From positions 1 to 64,000 of the forward strand of contig NZ_LQPW01000156.1 in assembly GCF_002116635.1 (NCBI RefSeq): a stretch of 64,000 bases of DNA, written 5' to 3'. This DNA comes from Mycobacterium szulgai (GTDB lineage: Bacteria > Actinomycetota > Actinomycetes > Mycobacteriales > Mycobacteriaceae). Both the position numbers and the translations under genes were made by a program. Positions 11,201-19,844 of the stretch are shown piece after piece. Each line of letters begins with the position of its first letter. Positions within the stretch are counted from its first letter, which is position 1. The notes under the pieces were generated by a model. The model searched no databases and was not told the DNA's origin. It saw nothing but the letters and a program-made list of their open reading frames with translations.

Positions 11201-11673
11201 AGCTGCAGCAGTGCGGTGACCTTCGGTGAGCGGGCCAGCTTGGTGTCGGCGACCCGGTACTGCGCACCATCGCGGATGAGGAAGTCGGCGAACCCGACGA
11301 AGCGGCCGTCGAATAGCGCGGCCTGGTACACGACGGGCGCTTGGCCGGCAATGGCGCGCAGCGTCGCCCGCGCGGCCGCGGCCAGCCCGTCGGGGGTGTA
11401 GGCGGGACGCCCGATAACGGCGACCGCATCCCCGAATTCGTCACGCAGTCGCGCGAGCCGGCGTCGTTCGTGCTCGGTGCCCAGTGCGACGGTGCGGGCG
11501 AATAACTCGTCCTCGGCGGTCACGGCGGGGCCGCGGCCCAGTTTCGCGTCGAAGTCCCGCAGCAGGGCGTATTCGCACCGCGCGGCCGACGCCAGATCCG
11601 TTGCGCTGTAGACGATGCTGTCGCCGGTGACCAACACAGCCGCCACTGTAGGGCAGGGGTCCGACAGGCGCAT
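8227..11673 (-). CDS. TM0106-type RecB-like nuclease fused to SF1 helicase (Rv1251c-like)
   Basis: The N-terminus is a PD-(D/E)XK nuclease: Asp130 in FADF, Asp143 and Lys145 in ADTK, and Gln157. An early Cys (ARCEY, about 33) and a later CFRCPLC cluster have the spacing of an AddB-like 4Fe-4S nuclease cluster. A middle part (FFDFEGDP to NHYDC) resembles the YprB/RNase H-like exonuclease fold. The C-terminal half is a superfamily 1 helicase: Walker A GPPGTGKT, Walker B VIDEAGQ, GDPQQLPQ, SYRMHP, VDKFQGGQ and NVAISRAQ. A role in DNA repair or end processing is inferred. I used the ATG at 11673; a GTG about 13 codons downstream (VLVTGDS) would also fit, because no clear ribosome site favours the ATG. 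The length and position match Rv1251c. Confidence 0.88.
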   Translation of the reverse strand: MRLSDPCPTVAAVLVTGDSIVYSATDLASAARCEYALLRDFDAKLGRGPAVTAEDELFARTVALGTEHERRRLARLRDEFGDAVAVIGRPAYTPDGLAAAARATLRAIAGQAPVVYQAALFDGRFVGFADFLIRDGAQYRVADTKLARSPKVTALLQLAAYADALAASGVPVAPEAELELGDGTVVRYRVADLIPVYRSQRAVLQRLLDEHYAAGAAVRWDDDGVRACFRCPLCTEQLRARDDLLLVAGMRVTQRDKLIDAGITTIGDLAGHTGAVPGLAPSAVGKLTAQAKLQVLQRNTGVARFEVAEPQPLTLLPEPNAGDLFFDFEGDPLWTTCGKEWGLEYLFGVLDAAGGFRPLWAHDRAAERKALIDFLAMVAKRRRRYPNMHIYHYAPYEKTALLRLAGRYGVGENEVDDLLRNGVLVDLYPLVRKSIRVGAESFSLKALEPLYMGTQLRSGDVTTAAASITSYARYCELLAEGRRDEAATVLKEIEDYNHYDCRSTRALRDWLVLRAWEAGVTPVGVQPVPDGGAIAEQDGLASALSNFTGDAAAADRTPQQTAVAMVAAARGYHQREDKPFWWTHFDRLNYPAEEWSDNPGVFVVREASVAVDWHTPPRAHKPQRRLRLSGELARGDLSTNVFALYEPPAPPGMSDDPDRRACARAVVVEVDDPAVPTEVVIVERIGNDGNTFDQLPFALTPGPPVPTTTLRQSIEATATAVAAGLPALPRTALADILTRHRPRTRSNGGLPRSTDIVADITAAVLDLDSSYLAVHGPPGTGKTHTAALVINGLVIEHDWRIGVVAQSHAAVENLLDCVIDAGLDAAQVGKKRQDSQARGANRWQEIDAGQYAAFITEGPGCVIGGTAWDFANGNRVPPGSLDLLVIDEAGQFCLANTIAVAPAAANLLLLGDPQQLPQVSQGTHPEPVDTSALDWLVDGQRTLPDERGYFLDVSYRMHPQVCAAVSALSYEGRLHSHTETTCARRLEGYQPGVHVLPVRHQGNSIESPQEADAIVAEIRRLLGRQWTDEHGTRGLTASDVLVLAPYNAQVATVRQRLRSGALGEVRVGTVDKFQGGQAPVVLISMTASSVDEVPRGISFLLNRNRLNVAISRAQYAAVIVRSEMLTEYLPATPAGLVDLGAFLALTPG

Positions 11674-11684
11674 ACAACAGTTGG

Positions 11685-11735
11685 GGCGGCACAGGCGGCA
11701 CAGGCGGCACAGGCGGCACAGGCGGCACAGGCGGC
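11685..11735. repeat. 9-bp tandem repeat (ggcggcaca), PGRS-like
   Basis: Five to six copies of ggcggcaca lie just upstream of the nuclease/helicase start. Read on the plus strand they encode GGTGGTGGTGG followed by QSGTGSSW, which resembles the C-terminal end of the PGRS protein at the left of the window. They lie in an intergenic gap and have no start codon of their own. Confidence 0.7.
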
Positions 11736-11770
11736 CAGAGCGGCACCGGCTCCTCGTGGGTAGCCGCCCT

Positions 11771-12436
11771 TCAGCGGCCGGAGTTGTTGCCGATCACTTC
11801 CACGCCAGTGCCGTTCCAGTGGAATTTCACATCGCTGTTCAAGCCGTGGATACCGCTGGGATAAGTCAGCGCAACGGTGTCGCCGGTGCTCTGCGTCGTG
11901 TCGATGCCGTTGAACCCATAGGTGTCCGGCACGCCCTGCGGGATGAACTTGCCGAGATGGAACATCACCGCCCGGGTGCTGGGGTGATCGCCGTTGGTAT
12001 TGGCCTTGATGATGACGGCCGACAGCTGCGCGCACTCGTTGTAATTGCCCGCCAATGGTTCTGGGTTCCACGGCTGCTCGCTGCGTGGGTCGCGAGGCAG
12101 CTCGGAGACCACCTTGGCGATGGTGGGCGCGGCGAGGTTGACCGCGCACGGGTCGGCGGGCGGGGCGCTACTGGTGGGTGCGGCCGCCGTGCCGGGCGGT
12201 GCCGCCGGCGAGCTGTCCGGTGCGGTCGGGGCCGCAGCTGACGTGACGGGTGTGGCCTTCGGCGTCTTGGCGACGGTGGAGTCTCCCGAGCCGCAGCCCG
12301 TCACCATCGTGGCGGCCACTGCGGCGGCGGCCAAACCTTGCACGCCCCGCGAAACCACACCGGGCACCGTACCCCCATCCCGCCCGCGGGCGGGGCAGGC
12401 GCGCCCACGCTTTGCGGCCTTGGCGTGGCGATACAT
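11771..12436 (-). CDS. lprE: lipoprotein LprE
   Basis: A 221-residue protein with a basic N-terminus, a hydrophobic stretch and the lipobox MVTGC near residue 48, so it is probably a diacylglyceryl-modified membrane lipoprotein. After the Cys comes a low-complexity Ser/Thr/Pro/Ala linker, then a globular domain with PWNPEPLAGNYNECAQLSA. The start is set by GGAGG seven bases before the ATG. Position after the Rv1251c homolog matches LprE (Rv1252c), which has been reported as a virulence-associated lipoprotein in M. tuberculosis. It is divergent from the PE_PGRS gene, separated by 89 bp that must hold both promoters. Confidence 0.85.
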   Translation of the reverse strand: MYRHAKAAKRGRACPARGRDGGTVPGVVSRGVQGLAAAAVAATMVTGCGSGDSTVAKTPKATPVTSAAAPTAPDSSPAAPPGTAAAPTSSAPPADPCAVNLAAPTIAKVVSELPRDPRSEQPWNPEPLAGNYNECAQLSAVIIKANTNGDHPSTRAVMFHLGKFIPQGVPDTYGFNGIDTTQSTGDTVALTYPSGIHGLNSDVKFHWNGTGVEVIGNNSGR

Positions 12437-12525
12437 GAAATCCTCCGGAAAGCCTCAATGCGCGCTGGATATGTTGCCGCTGCCGAGTTTGGCCAGGCTG
12501 CAACGTGCATCGAAGGGGTTTGTCA

Positions 12526-14685
12526 ATGTCGTTTCTCACCGCGGCGCCCCAGGCGCTCATGTCGGCCGCACACGACCTTAGCGGCATCGGTTCCACCCTC
12601 ACCGCAGCCAACGCCGCAGCGGCGGGCCAAACCACCAATTTGCTCGCCGCCGCCGAGGACGAGGTGTCGACGGCCCTGGCCGCACTGTTCGGCTCACACG
12701 CGCAGACCTACCAGGCGCTCAGCGCCCAAGTATCGGCCTTTCACGACCAGTTCGTGTCGGCCCTGCAGGCCGGTGCCGGCGCCTATGCCAGTGCCGAGGC
12801 CGCCAACGCCTCGCCGTTGCAGACCGTCCTCGACGTGATCAACGCGCCCTCTATGGCGGCGGTGAATCGTCCGCTGATCGGTAACGGCGCCAACGGCGCA
12901 CCAGGTACCGGGGCAGACGGTGCGCCGGGCGGGATTTTGATCGGCAATGGCGGCGCCGGCGGATCCGGGGGCGCCAACCATCTCGCCGGCGGTAACGGCG
13001 GTATCGGCGGATTATTCGGCAATGGCGGCGCCGGCGGCGCGGGCTACTTGTCCGGCGCCGGTGGTAACGGCGGGGCGGCCGGGCTGTTCGGCAATGGCGG
13101 TGCCGGTGGCACCGGCGGCTTCAGTACCGTCGGCGCCGGGGGAGCCGGGGGCAACGGCGGGACCGGGGGCATCTTCGGACTGGGCGGTCCGGGCGGAATG
13201 GGCGGCAACGGAATAGGCGTTGGCGGCGCCGGTGGTAACGGCGGTAATGCCGGGGAATTCGGCACCGGCGGTACCGGTGGCAACGGTGGCTTTGGCAGCG
13301 CCAGTGGACTCGGCACCGGCGACGGAACAGGCGGTGTGGGCGGCGCCGGCGGCAACGCCACCGGCCAATTCGGCCATGGCGGTGCCGGCGGCGTCGGCGG
13401 TGGCGGCGCGGCCAACGGCGCGTCCGGTGGGGCGGGCGGCCACGCCGGCACGCTGTACGGCGACGGCGGCGCCGGCGGCACTGGCGGATACGGAAACTTC
13501 CACGGCGGTACCGGCGGCAATGGCGGTGACGCGGGTTCAAAATTCGGCTTCGGCGGCGCCGGTGGTGAAGGCGGCTATGCCGGCGGGTCGCCGAGTACTG
13601 GCGGTAACGGTGGCAATGGTGGCGCCGGTTCGATGATCGGCACCGCGGGTAATGGCGGCAACGGCGGCTTGAGCCTCAGCGGCGCCATCGGCACTGCCGG
13701 CGCCGCCGGCGCGATCCCCGCCGGTTCGCTGCAGCAGACCCTGGCTCCGCTGAACGACGTGAGCCAGACGCTGTTCGGCCGCCCGCTGATCGGCAACGGC
13801 GCCAATGCCGCACCCGGAAGCGGGTTGGCCGGCGGAGACGGCGGGTTGCTGATGGGCTCCGGCGGCGCGGGCGGTTCCGGTGCCATCGGCCCCCGCGGTG
13901 CGGGCCAGGTCGGCGGACACGGCGGGGCCGGCGGCTTGTTCGGCAGCGGCGGCGCCGGCGGAACTGGCGGCTTCGGCTACGCGGGTGTCGGGGGCACCGG
14001 CGGCGCTGGCGGGGCCGGCGGGATGTTCGGCCTCGGCGGGGGCGGTGGAGCCGGTGGGAACTCCAGCCCCGGTGGTACCGGCCCTCAGGCCGGTATTGCC
14101 GGTGCCGGCGGGGACGGCGGAGCCGGTGGTTGGTTCGGCACCGGTGGGGCCGGCGGTACCGGCGGCGGCGGCGCCAAGATCGGCGGTGCCGGGGGTGCGG
14201 GCGGACTCGGCGGGCAGTTCGCACACGGCGGCAACGGCGGCGCGGGCGGTAGCGGTGTCCAGCAGGGTGGTGCCGGCGGCGCCGGTGGTGACGCCAGTGG
14301 TCCACTGGGCAGCGGTGGCTTCGGCGGTACCGGCGGCTTTTCGGCGAAGGGCACCGCCGGGGCTGGCGGCGCCGGCGGTGACGCCGGCTCGCAATTCGGC
14401 TTCGGTGGTGATGGCGGCGCCGGCGGGTACGGCGTCAATGGCGGACACGGCGGCGACGGCGGCCACGCCGGCCAGTACGGCAACGGCGGCGACGGCGGCG
14501 AAGGCGGCATAGCGGCGCCGGGCACCGGCAAGGGCGGTGTCGGGGGTGCCGGCGGCAACGCCGATCAAACCGGCAACGGCGGCAACGGCGGTAATGGGGG
14601 ATATGGCCCGACCAACGGCGTTGGCGGTAAAGGCGGCACCGCCGGAACACAGACCGGCAAAGCCGGGCGGCACGGCCTGAAGTAG
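12526..14685 (+). CDS. PE_PGRS family protein
   Basis: The 719-residue product starts with a recognisable PE domain ([15 protein letters not shown], then AAAAGQTT and [21 protein letters not shown]) of about 95 residues. A linker carrying [13 protein letters not shown] leads to the PGRS region rich in GNGGAGG. The ATG at 12526 was chosen over the GTG at 12505 because PE domains begin at MSF/MSY; GGGG lies upstream. Unusually, a second linker-type block, [16 protein letters not shown], occurs near residue 418 and splits the PGRS part in two. PE domains direct ESX-5 export to the cell surface. There is no counterpart between Rv1252c and Rv1253 in M. tuberculosis as I recall it. The specific function is unknown. 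Confidence 0.92.
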   Translation: MSFLTAAPQALMSAAHDLSGIGSTLTAANAAAAGQTTNLLAAAEDEVSTALAALFGSHAQTYQALSAQVSAFHDQFVSALQAGAGAYASAEAANASPLQTVLDVINAPSMAAVNRPLIGNGANGAPGTGADGAPGGILIGNGGAGGSGGANHLAGGNGGIGGLFGNGGAGGAGYLSGAGGNGGAAGLFGNGGAGGTGGFSTVGAGGAGGNGGTGGIFGLGGPGGMGGNGIGVGGAGGNGGNAGEFGTGGTGGNGGFGSASGLGTGDGTGGVGGAGGNATGQFGHGGAGGVGGGGAANGASGGAGGHAGTLYGDGGAGGTGGYGNFHGGTGGNGGDAGSKFGFGGAGGEGGYAGGSPSTGGNGGNGGAGSMIGTAGNGGNGGLSLSGAIGTAGAAGAIPAGSLQQTLAPLNDVSQTLFGRPLIGNGANAAPGSGLAGGDGGLLMGSGGAGGSGAIGPRGAGQVGGHGGAGGLFGSGGAGGTGGFGYAGVGGTGGAGGAGGMFGLGGGGGAGGNSSPGGTGPQAGIAGAGGDGGAGGWFGTGGAGGTGGGGAKIGGAGGAGGLGGQFAHGGNGGAGGSGVQQGGAGGAGGDASGPLGSGGFGGTGGFSAKGTAGAGGAGGDAGSQFGFGGDGGAGGYGVNGGHGGDGGHAGQYGNGGDGGEGGIAAPGTGKGGVGGAGGNADQTGNGGNGGNGGYGPTNGVGGKGGTAGTQTGKAGRHGLK

Positions 14686-14717
14686 CCGGCGTCCCGGGCC
14701 GTCCCGGGCCCTCCGCT

Positions 14718-14771
14718 GAACGTGCACTGGTTGCGAAAAAATCGGCGGATTTTCGCAACCAGTGCACGTTC
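14718..14771. repeat. perfect 22-bp inverted repeat with 10-nt loop
   Basis: Arms 14718-14739 and 14750-14771 are exact reverse complements; each arm reads gaacgtgcac at its outer end and is A/T-rich next to the loop. It lies 33 bp after the PE_PGRS stop and 65 bp before the deaD start. It could be a terminator for the PE_PGRS gene, a 5' leader hairpin of the deaD mRNA, or a small palindromic repeat element. There is no T-tract after either arm beyond the four T at the loop side. Confidence 0.85.
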
Positions 14772-14836
14772 GGCGACATGGTGTCCGGACCGACAGTGCG
14801 TATGCGGCGGCCGGGCACAGCTAAACTCCATGGCAA

Positions 14837-16531
14837 ATGGACATCCCGGAGAGCTCTCCCTCCACATTTGCCGACCTGCGGATTCACCCGCGCGTGTTGC
14901 GCGCGATCGGTGAAGTCGGTTACGAGACGCCGACGGGCATCCAGGCTGCGACGATCCCGGCGCTGATGGCGGGCTCTGACGTGGTCGGATTGGCGCAAAC
15001 CGGCACCGGCAAGACCGCGGCCTTCGCCATCCCGATCCTGTCCAAGATCGACGTCACCAGCAAAGCGACCCAGGCTCTGGTGCTGGCGCCCACCCGCGAG
15101 CTGGCACTGCAAGTGTCCGAGGCATTCAGCCGCTACGGGGCACACCTGCAGCACCTCAACGTGCTACCCATCTACGGCGGCGCGTCCTACACCGTGCAGC
15201 TGGCCGGGCTCAAGCGCGGCGCACAGATCGTGGTCGGCACCCCGGGCCGCGTCATCGACCACCTGGAACGCGGGACCCTGGATCTATCGCGAGTGGACTA
15301 TCTGGTGCTCGACGAGGCCGACGAAATGCTCACCATGGGCTTCGCCGAGGAAGTCGATCGCATCCTCTCCGATACCCCCGAATACAAACAGGTGGCCCTG
15401 TTCTCGGCGACCATGCCGCCGGCCATCCGCAAGATAACCACCAAATACCTGCACGACCCGCTGGAGGTCACCTCCAAAGCGAAAACCGCTACCGCCGAGA
15501 ACATTTCGCAGCGCTACATCCAGGTCGCCGGCCCGCGCAAAATGGACGCGCTCACCCGTATCCTGGAAGTCGAACCGTTCGAGGCGATGATCGTGTTCGT
15601 GCGCACCAAACAAGCGACCGAAGAAGTCGCCGAAAAGCTGCGTGCCCGAGGGCTTTCCGCGGCGGCCATCAACGGCGACATCCCGCAGGGGCAGCGGGAA
15701 CGCACCATCGCCGCGCTCAAAGACGGCCGCCTCGACATTCTGGTCGCCACCGATGTGGCGGCCCGCGGTCTCGACGTCGAACGCATCTCCCATGTGCTCA
15801 ACTACGACATCCCGCACGACACCGAGTCCTACGTGCATCGGATCGGGCGCACCGGCCGGGCCGGACGTTCGGGGACGGCGCTGTTGTTCGTATCGCCCCG
15901 GGAACGCCACCTGCTCAAGGCGATCGAGAAGGCCACCCGCCAAACGCTCACCGAGGCAGCGCTGCCCACCGTCGAGGACGTCAACGCCCAACGGGTGGCC
16001 AAGTTCTCCGACTCCATTACCGACGCGCTCGCAGCACCGGGCATCGAGCTGTTCCGCCGGCTGGTGCAGGATTACGAACGCGAGCACGACGTCCCGATGG
16101 CCGACATCGCCGCCGCCCTGGCGGTCCAGTCGCGCGACGGCGAGGCATTCCTGATGGCGCCCGAACCACCGCCCGAGCGCGCTTCGCGCCGGCGCAGCGA
16201 AGACCGGGAAGGCCGGGAACGCCCCGAAAGGCCAAGGCGCGACAAGGCATTCACCACCTATCGGATTTCGGTGGGCAAGCGGCACAAGATCGGGCCCGGG
16301 GCGATCGTCGGCGCTATCGCCAACGAAGGGGGATTACACCGCAGCGACTTCGGCCACATCAGCATCGGGCCCGACTTCTCCTTGGTGGAATTGCCGGCCA
16401 AGATGTCCAAAGCGACGCTGAAAAAACTTGAGAAAACACGTATCTCGGGAGTCCTGATCGAACTGCGGCCGGAGCGGTCCGGCCGGCCGGACCGCCCGGC
16501 CAGAGCACCTAAACGGAAGCCCGTCCGATGA
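14837..16531 (+). CDS. deaD: DEAD-box RNA helicase DeaD
   Basis: A 564-residue ATP-dependent RNA helicase. The order of motifs is Q motif (GYETPTGIQ), motif I AQTGTGKT (53-60), Ia PTRELA, Ib TPGR, II DEAD (159-162), III SAT, V ATDVAARGLDVE and VI HRIGRTGRAG. The C-terminus has an Arg/Glu-rich linker (PERPRRDK) and a DbpA-like RNA-binding domain (YRISVGKRHKIGPGAIVGAI). DeaD/CsdA proteins unwind structured mRNA and help ribosome assembly, especially in the cold. The gene matches Rv1253. Its stop overlaps the next start by ATGA, so the acyltransferase is translationally coupled. Confidence 0.95.
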   Translation: MDIPESSPSTFADLRIHPRVLRAIGEVGYETPTGIQAATIPALMAGSDVVGLAQTGTGKTAAFAIPILSKIDVTSKATQALVLAPTRELALQVSEAFSRYGAHLQHLNVLPIYGGASYTVQLAGLKRGAQIVVGTPGRVIDHLERGTLDLSRVDYLVLDEADEMLTMGFAEEVDRILSDTPEYKQVALFSATMPPAIRKITTKYLHDPLEVTSKAKTATAENISQRYIQVAGPRKMDALTRILEVEPFEAMIVFVRTKQATEEVAEKLRARGLSAAAINGDIPQGQRERTIAALKDGRLDILVATDVAARGLDVERISHVLNYDIPHDTESYVHRIGRTGRAGRSGTALLFVSPRERHLLKAIEKATRQTLTEAALPTVEDVNAQRVAKFSDSITDALAAPGIELFRRLVQDYEREHDVPMADIAAALAVQSRDGEAFLMAPEPPPERASRRRSEDREGRERPERPRRDKAFTTYRISVGKRHKIGPGAIVGAIANEGGLHRSDFGHISIGPDFSLVELPAKMSKATLKKLEKTRISGVLIELRPERSGRPDRPARAPKRKPVR

Positions 16532-17670
16532 CCCTGTCCGAGGAGAAAGACGCCCAGGGCGGACTCGAACAGACCGCCCACGTGGACCGGGTCGCGTCGC
16601 TCACCGGCGTCCGCGCCGTCGCAGCGCTGCTGGTCGTCGGCACCCACGCGGCCTACACCACCGGCAAGTACACGCACGGTTACTGGGGCCTGGTCGGTGC
16701 CCGGATGGAGATCGGGGTGCCCATCTTCTTCGTGCTGTCGGGGTTCCTGCTGTTTCGCCCCTGGGTCAAAGCCGCTGTCACCGGCGGCCCGGCGCCCTCG
16801 CTGAGTCGGTATGCGTGGCATCGGGTTCGGCGCATCATGCCGGCCTACGTCATCACCGTGCTCATTGCATACGTGCTTTACCACTACCGCGAGGCGGGTC
16901 CCAACCCCGGACACAGTTGGCTGGGGCTGGTCCGCAACCTCACCTTGACCCAGATCTACACCGACGGCTATCTGGGCAAGTACCTCCATCAGGGTCTGAC
17001 CCAAATGTGGAGCCTGGCGGTGGAAGCCGCCTTCTACGTATCGCTGCCCGTGCTGGCATACCTACTGCTGGTCCTGATCGCCCGGCGACGATGGCAACCC
17101 AGGTTGACGCTGGCCGCTTTGGCGGCGATGACGCTGATCAGCCCCGCCTGGTTGATCCTGGTGCACACCGATCACTGGTTTCCCGACGGCGCCCGGCTCT
17201 GGCTGCCAACGTATTTGGCGTGGTTCCTCGGCGGCATGATGCTGTCCGTGCTGCAGGCCATGGGCGTGCGCTGCTACGCGTTTGCGGCCATATCGCTGGC
17301 CGTCATCTGCTACTTCATCGTCTCCACGCCCATCGGCGGCGCGCCCACGACGTCACCGGCGTCGGTGAGCGAGGCGCTGGTGAAGACCTGCTTCTATGCC
17401 GTGATCGCCACGCTGGCGGTGGCGCCGCTCGCGCTGGGCGACCAGGGCTGGTATTACCAGTTGCTGGCCACCCGGCCGATGGTGTGGCTAGGCGAAATCT
17501 CCTACGAAATCTTCCTGATCCATTTGGTCACAATGGAATTCGCAATGGTTTACGTAGTGCGCGCCCATGTGTATACCGGCTCCATGCTGTATCTGTTCGT
17601 CGCGACGATGGTGCTGACGATCCCGCTGGCCTGGCTGTTACACCGGTTCACCCGGGTCAAGACCGGATAG
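16528..17670 (+). CDS. membrane acyltransferase, acyltransferase-3 family (Rv1254-like)
   Basis: A 380-residue polytopic membrane protein that begins, after a short acidic tail, with RVASLTGVRAVAALLVVGTHAAY, the family-3 O-acyltransferase signature with its conserved Arg and His. PIFFVLSGFLLFRPW and QMWSLAVEAAFY are typical internal motifs, followed by several hydrophobic segments and LLHRFTRVKTG at the end. These enzymes acylate sugars, lipids or peptides at the membrane; the substrate is not evident. It overlaps deaD by four bases (ATGA). Confidence 0.9.
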   Translation: MTLSEEKDAQGGLEQTAHVDRVASLTGVRAVAALLVVGTHAAYTTGKYTHGYWGLVGARMEIGVPIFFVLSGFLLFRPWVKAAVTGGPAPSLSRYAWHRVRRIMPAYVITVLIAYVLYHYREAGPNPGHSWLGLVRNLTLTQIYTDGYLGKYLHQGLTQMWSLAVEAAFYVSLPVLAYLLLVLIARRRWQPRLTLAALAAMTLISPAWLILVHTDHWFPDGARLWLPTYLAWFLGGMMLSVLQAMGVRCYAFAAISLAVICYFIVSTPIGGAPTTSPASVSEALVKTCFYAVIATLAVAPLALGDQGWYYQLLATRPMVWLGEISYEIFLIHLVTMEFAMVYVVRAHVYTGSMLYLFVATMVLTIPLAWLLHRFTRVKTG

Positions 17671-17955
17671 CTGCGGCCCTAATTCGTTTTACGCCTTCGC
17701 CACCCATCCCCGGGCAGCTGGCGAATCGGCAGGGTCGGGCGCCCTGCCCGGCGCCGTTGGCCGCGTCGGTGGTTCTGGACGGGAATGCCGTCGACGCATC
17801 CCGCAACTGCTCGGCCGGCCCGCCCCAGCTCGCTGCGGCCGAATCCATCCGCCCCGATCCGGCACCGCGACTCAGCAGCGAACCGCCGACCGATGAGCCT
17901 CAACATAACCGGCGACGCCGGGCGTCACCGGTCCGCAACAAAAAGCTTCGCGCGC
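17671..17955. other. intergenic gap between convergent genes
   Basis: 285 bp between the acyltransferase and TetR stops. I see no coding signature, strong hairpin or repeat in it. Confidence 0.6.
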
Positions 17956-18549
17956 TTATCGCGGCGCGGAAACCGGCCCCAGGATGGGGACGACGAACTC
18001 CTCGATCATCGCCCGCTCGTCGGCTTCGTCATGGCCGGGGAACATCAGCAACGAGATGATCACCCGCACGGCCCAGCGGGCCCGGCGTTCGACGATGCCC
18101 CCGGGCTCCGGTGGGCCCCCCGGCGAACCCAAGAATCCCGCTGCCAGGGCGGTGATTACCTCCGACTGCCCGGCCAGCTCGCCGGCGATGGGCAATCGGC
18201 CCGAGCCGAACCATGCCGCCAGCGCCGGGTTTCCGCGAACCATCCGCAAGGTGGCGCAGATCCCGGCGCCCAGCCGTTCCCGCGGGTCCTCGACGGTGCC
18301 GATCTGCGCCAGGATCTCGCGGCCAAGCCGGTGCGTCTCGCGGTGCACGTACGCGGTGCGCAGCGCCTCGCGACTGTCGAAGTACCGGTACAGCGTAGCG
18401 CGGGAACAGCCTGCGGCAGCGGCGATTTCGTTCATGCCGATCGAAACCGGGTCGCGCTCGGTGTACAGCCGCTCGGCGGCATCCAGTATCCGGTCGGCGG
18501 CCACCTCGGTACGCCGATCAGCCAGCCAGTCTCTTCCCGAACTCGTCAT
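17956..18549 (-). CDS. TetR-family transcriptional regulator (Rv1255c-like)
   Basis: A 197-residue protein with an N-terminal TetR helix-turn-helix: ILDAAERLY, then IGMNEIAAAAGCSRATLYRYF and SREALRTAY. The ligand-binding part is alpha-helical and ends FVVPILGPVSAPR. The ATG at 18549 was chosen because the upstream P450 stop overlaps it (TGATG), making the two genes one translational unit. The regulator probably controls its own operon with cyp130; a palindrome at the P450 start (19776-19797) is a candidate operator. The reading frame continues upstream into the P450 gene, but that extension is not used. Confidence 0.92.
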   Translation of the reverse strand: MTSSGRDWLADRRTEVAADRILDAAERLYTERDPVSIGMNEIAAAAGCSRATLYRYFDSREALRTAYVHRETHRLGREILAQIGTVEDPRERLGAGICATLRMVRGNPALAAWFGSGRLPIAGELAGQSEVITALAAGFLGSPGGPPEPGGIVERRARWAVRVIISLLMFPGHDEADERAMIEEFVVPILGPVSAPR

Positions 18550-19778
18550 CAGGACTTCACGATGAGCGGCACCGACAGCGGACGCCGCACGTAGCTGCCC
18601 CCGGACCAGACGATGCCGGCGGTGTCGACGTCGAAGTCCGGGCAGCGGGCCAGCAATTCCTCCAGCGCGACCCGCGATTGCATCCGGGCCGCGGCCGCAC
18701 CCAGGCAGTGGTGTGCGCCGTGGCTGAACGTCATGATGTTGCGCGGGCACCGGGTGATGTCGAGTTCTGCTGCGTCGGAGCCGTATTGACGTTCGTCGCG
18801 GTTGGCCGACCCGTACAGCAGCAGCACCCGGCGACCGGCGGGAATGGTGGTGTCTTCGATGATCACGTCGCGCGTGGTGGTGCGGGCCAGGCCCTGCACC
18901 GGCGAGGTCAACCGCAGCAGTTCCTCCACCGCGTCGGGGATGAGTTGCGGGTTGTCGACCAGCAGCCGGCGCTGGTCGGGCCGCTCGTGCAGCACCGGCA
19001 TGGAGCCGCCGAGCATGCCGGTGACGGTGTCGTTGCCGCCGGTGACCATGGTGAACGTGAACGCCAGGATGGATAGCGTGCCGGCGATATCACCGTCGGC
19101 TCCCACGCCGGCGGCGACCAGGTGCGAGATGGTGTCGTCCTCCGGCTCGGCCCGGCGCCGCTCGATCAGCCCGGTGAAGTAGCCCATCATCGTCCCGACC
19201 GCATCGCCGGCGGTCTCCAGAGCGCCCGCGACGCCGCCCTCGGCCGTGTTGGCCGCAACGATCGCCTGCGTCCAGCCGTCGAACTGAACCCGATCCTCTT
19301 CGGGCACACCGAGATAATGCGCGACCACCATCGACGGCAGCGGCTTGAACAGCTCGGTGACGATGTCGCCGCCACCGGCCGCGCGCAGCTTCTCGATCCG
19401 CTCGATGACGAACTCGCGCACCTTGGGCTCTACCGCCTCGACCTGGCGCGGAGTGAAACCGCGGGACACCAGTTTGCGAAATTCGGTGTGCACCGGCGGG
19501 TCCTGCATCACCATCGGCGGATTGTCTTGCAGCCCGATCATTTCCAGCTCGCCGTAGTTGACGGTCAGCCCCTGCGCCGACGAGAACGTTTCGTGGTCGC
19601 GGGCGGCCGACCAGACGTCGGCGTGCCGGGACAGCACGTAATAGTCGTGGTCCGGACGCGCTGGCGGGATGACATGGTGCACCGGGTCGTGGTCGCGCAG
19701 TGCCTGGTACATCGGCCACGGATTGGGCCAGGTCTGCGCGGTCGCCAGCTGGAACCCATGAGACATCATTGTCGACAT
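18549..19778 (-). CDS. cyp130: cytochrome P450 CYP130
   Basis: A 409-residue soluble P450. The I-helix oxygen-binding motif is GGNDT, the K-helix is EELLRL, and the heme loop is FSHGAHHCLGAAAARMQ, with Cys as the axial ligand. It closely resembles the remembered CYP130 (Rv1256c) sequence, for example GLTVNYGELEMIGL. The M. tuberculosis enzyme binds antifungal azoles and N-demethylates dextromethorphan in vitro; its natural substrate is not settled. The ATG at 19778 lies inside the candidate operator; an internal ATG at 19766 (MSHGF) is an alternative. It is coupled to the TetR gene downstream. Confidence 0.95.
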   Translation of the reverse strand: MSTMMSHGFQLATAQTWPNPWPMYQALRDHDPVHHVIPPARPDHDYYVLSRHADVWSAARDHETFSSAQGLTVNYGELEMIGLQDNPPMVMQDPPVHTEFRKLVSRGFTPRQVEAVEPKVREFVIERIEKLRAAGGGDIVTELFKPLPSMVVAHYLGVPEEDRVQFDGWTQAIVAANTAEGGVAGALETAGDAVGTMMGYFTGLIERRRAEPEDDTISHLVAAGVGADGDIAGTLSILAFTFTMVTGGNDTVTGMLGGSMPVLHERPDQRRLLVDNPQLIPDAVEELLRLTSPVQGLARTTTRDVIIEDTTIPAGRRVLLLYGSANRDERQYGSDAAELDITRCPRNIMTFSHGAHHCLGAAAARMQSRVALEELLARCPDFDVDTAGIVWSGGSYVRRPLSVPLIVKS

Positions 19779-19797
19779 GTCTCATGTGTAAGACATG
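19776..19797. promoter_or_regulatory. candidate TetR operator at cyp130 start
   Basis: Inverted repeat CATGTCT, an 8-nt spacer, AGACATG at the beginning of the cyp130 reading frame. Further copies of the half-site lie close by: agacat at 19761-19766 and ggacatgtca at about 19805. The position suits autoregulation by the co-transcribed TetR protein. This is inferred from sequence only. Confidence 0.5.
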
Positions 19798-19844
19798 ACA
19801 ACGGACATGTCAACCAGAGACTGTGCTCACACTCGGCGCAAAAG

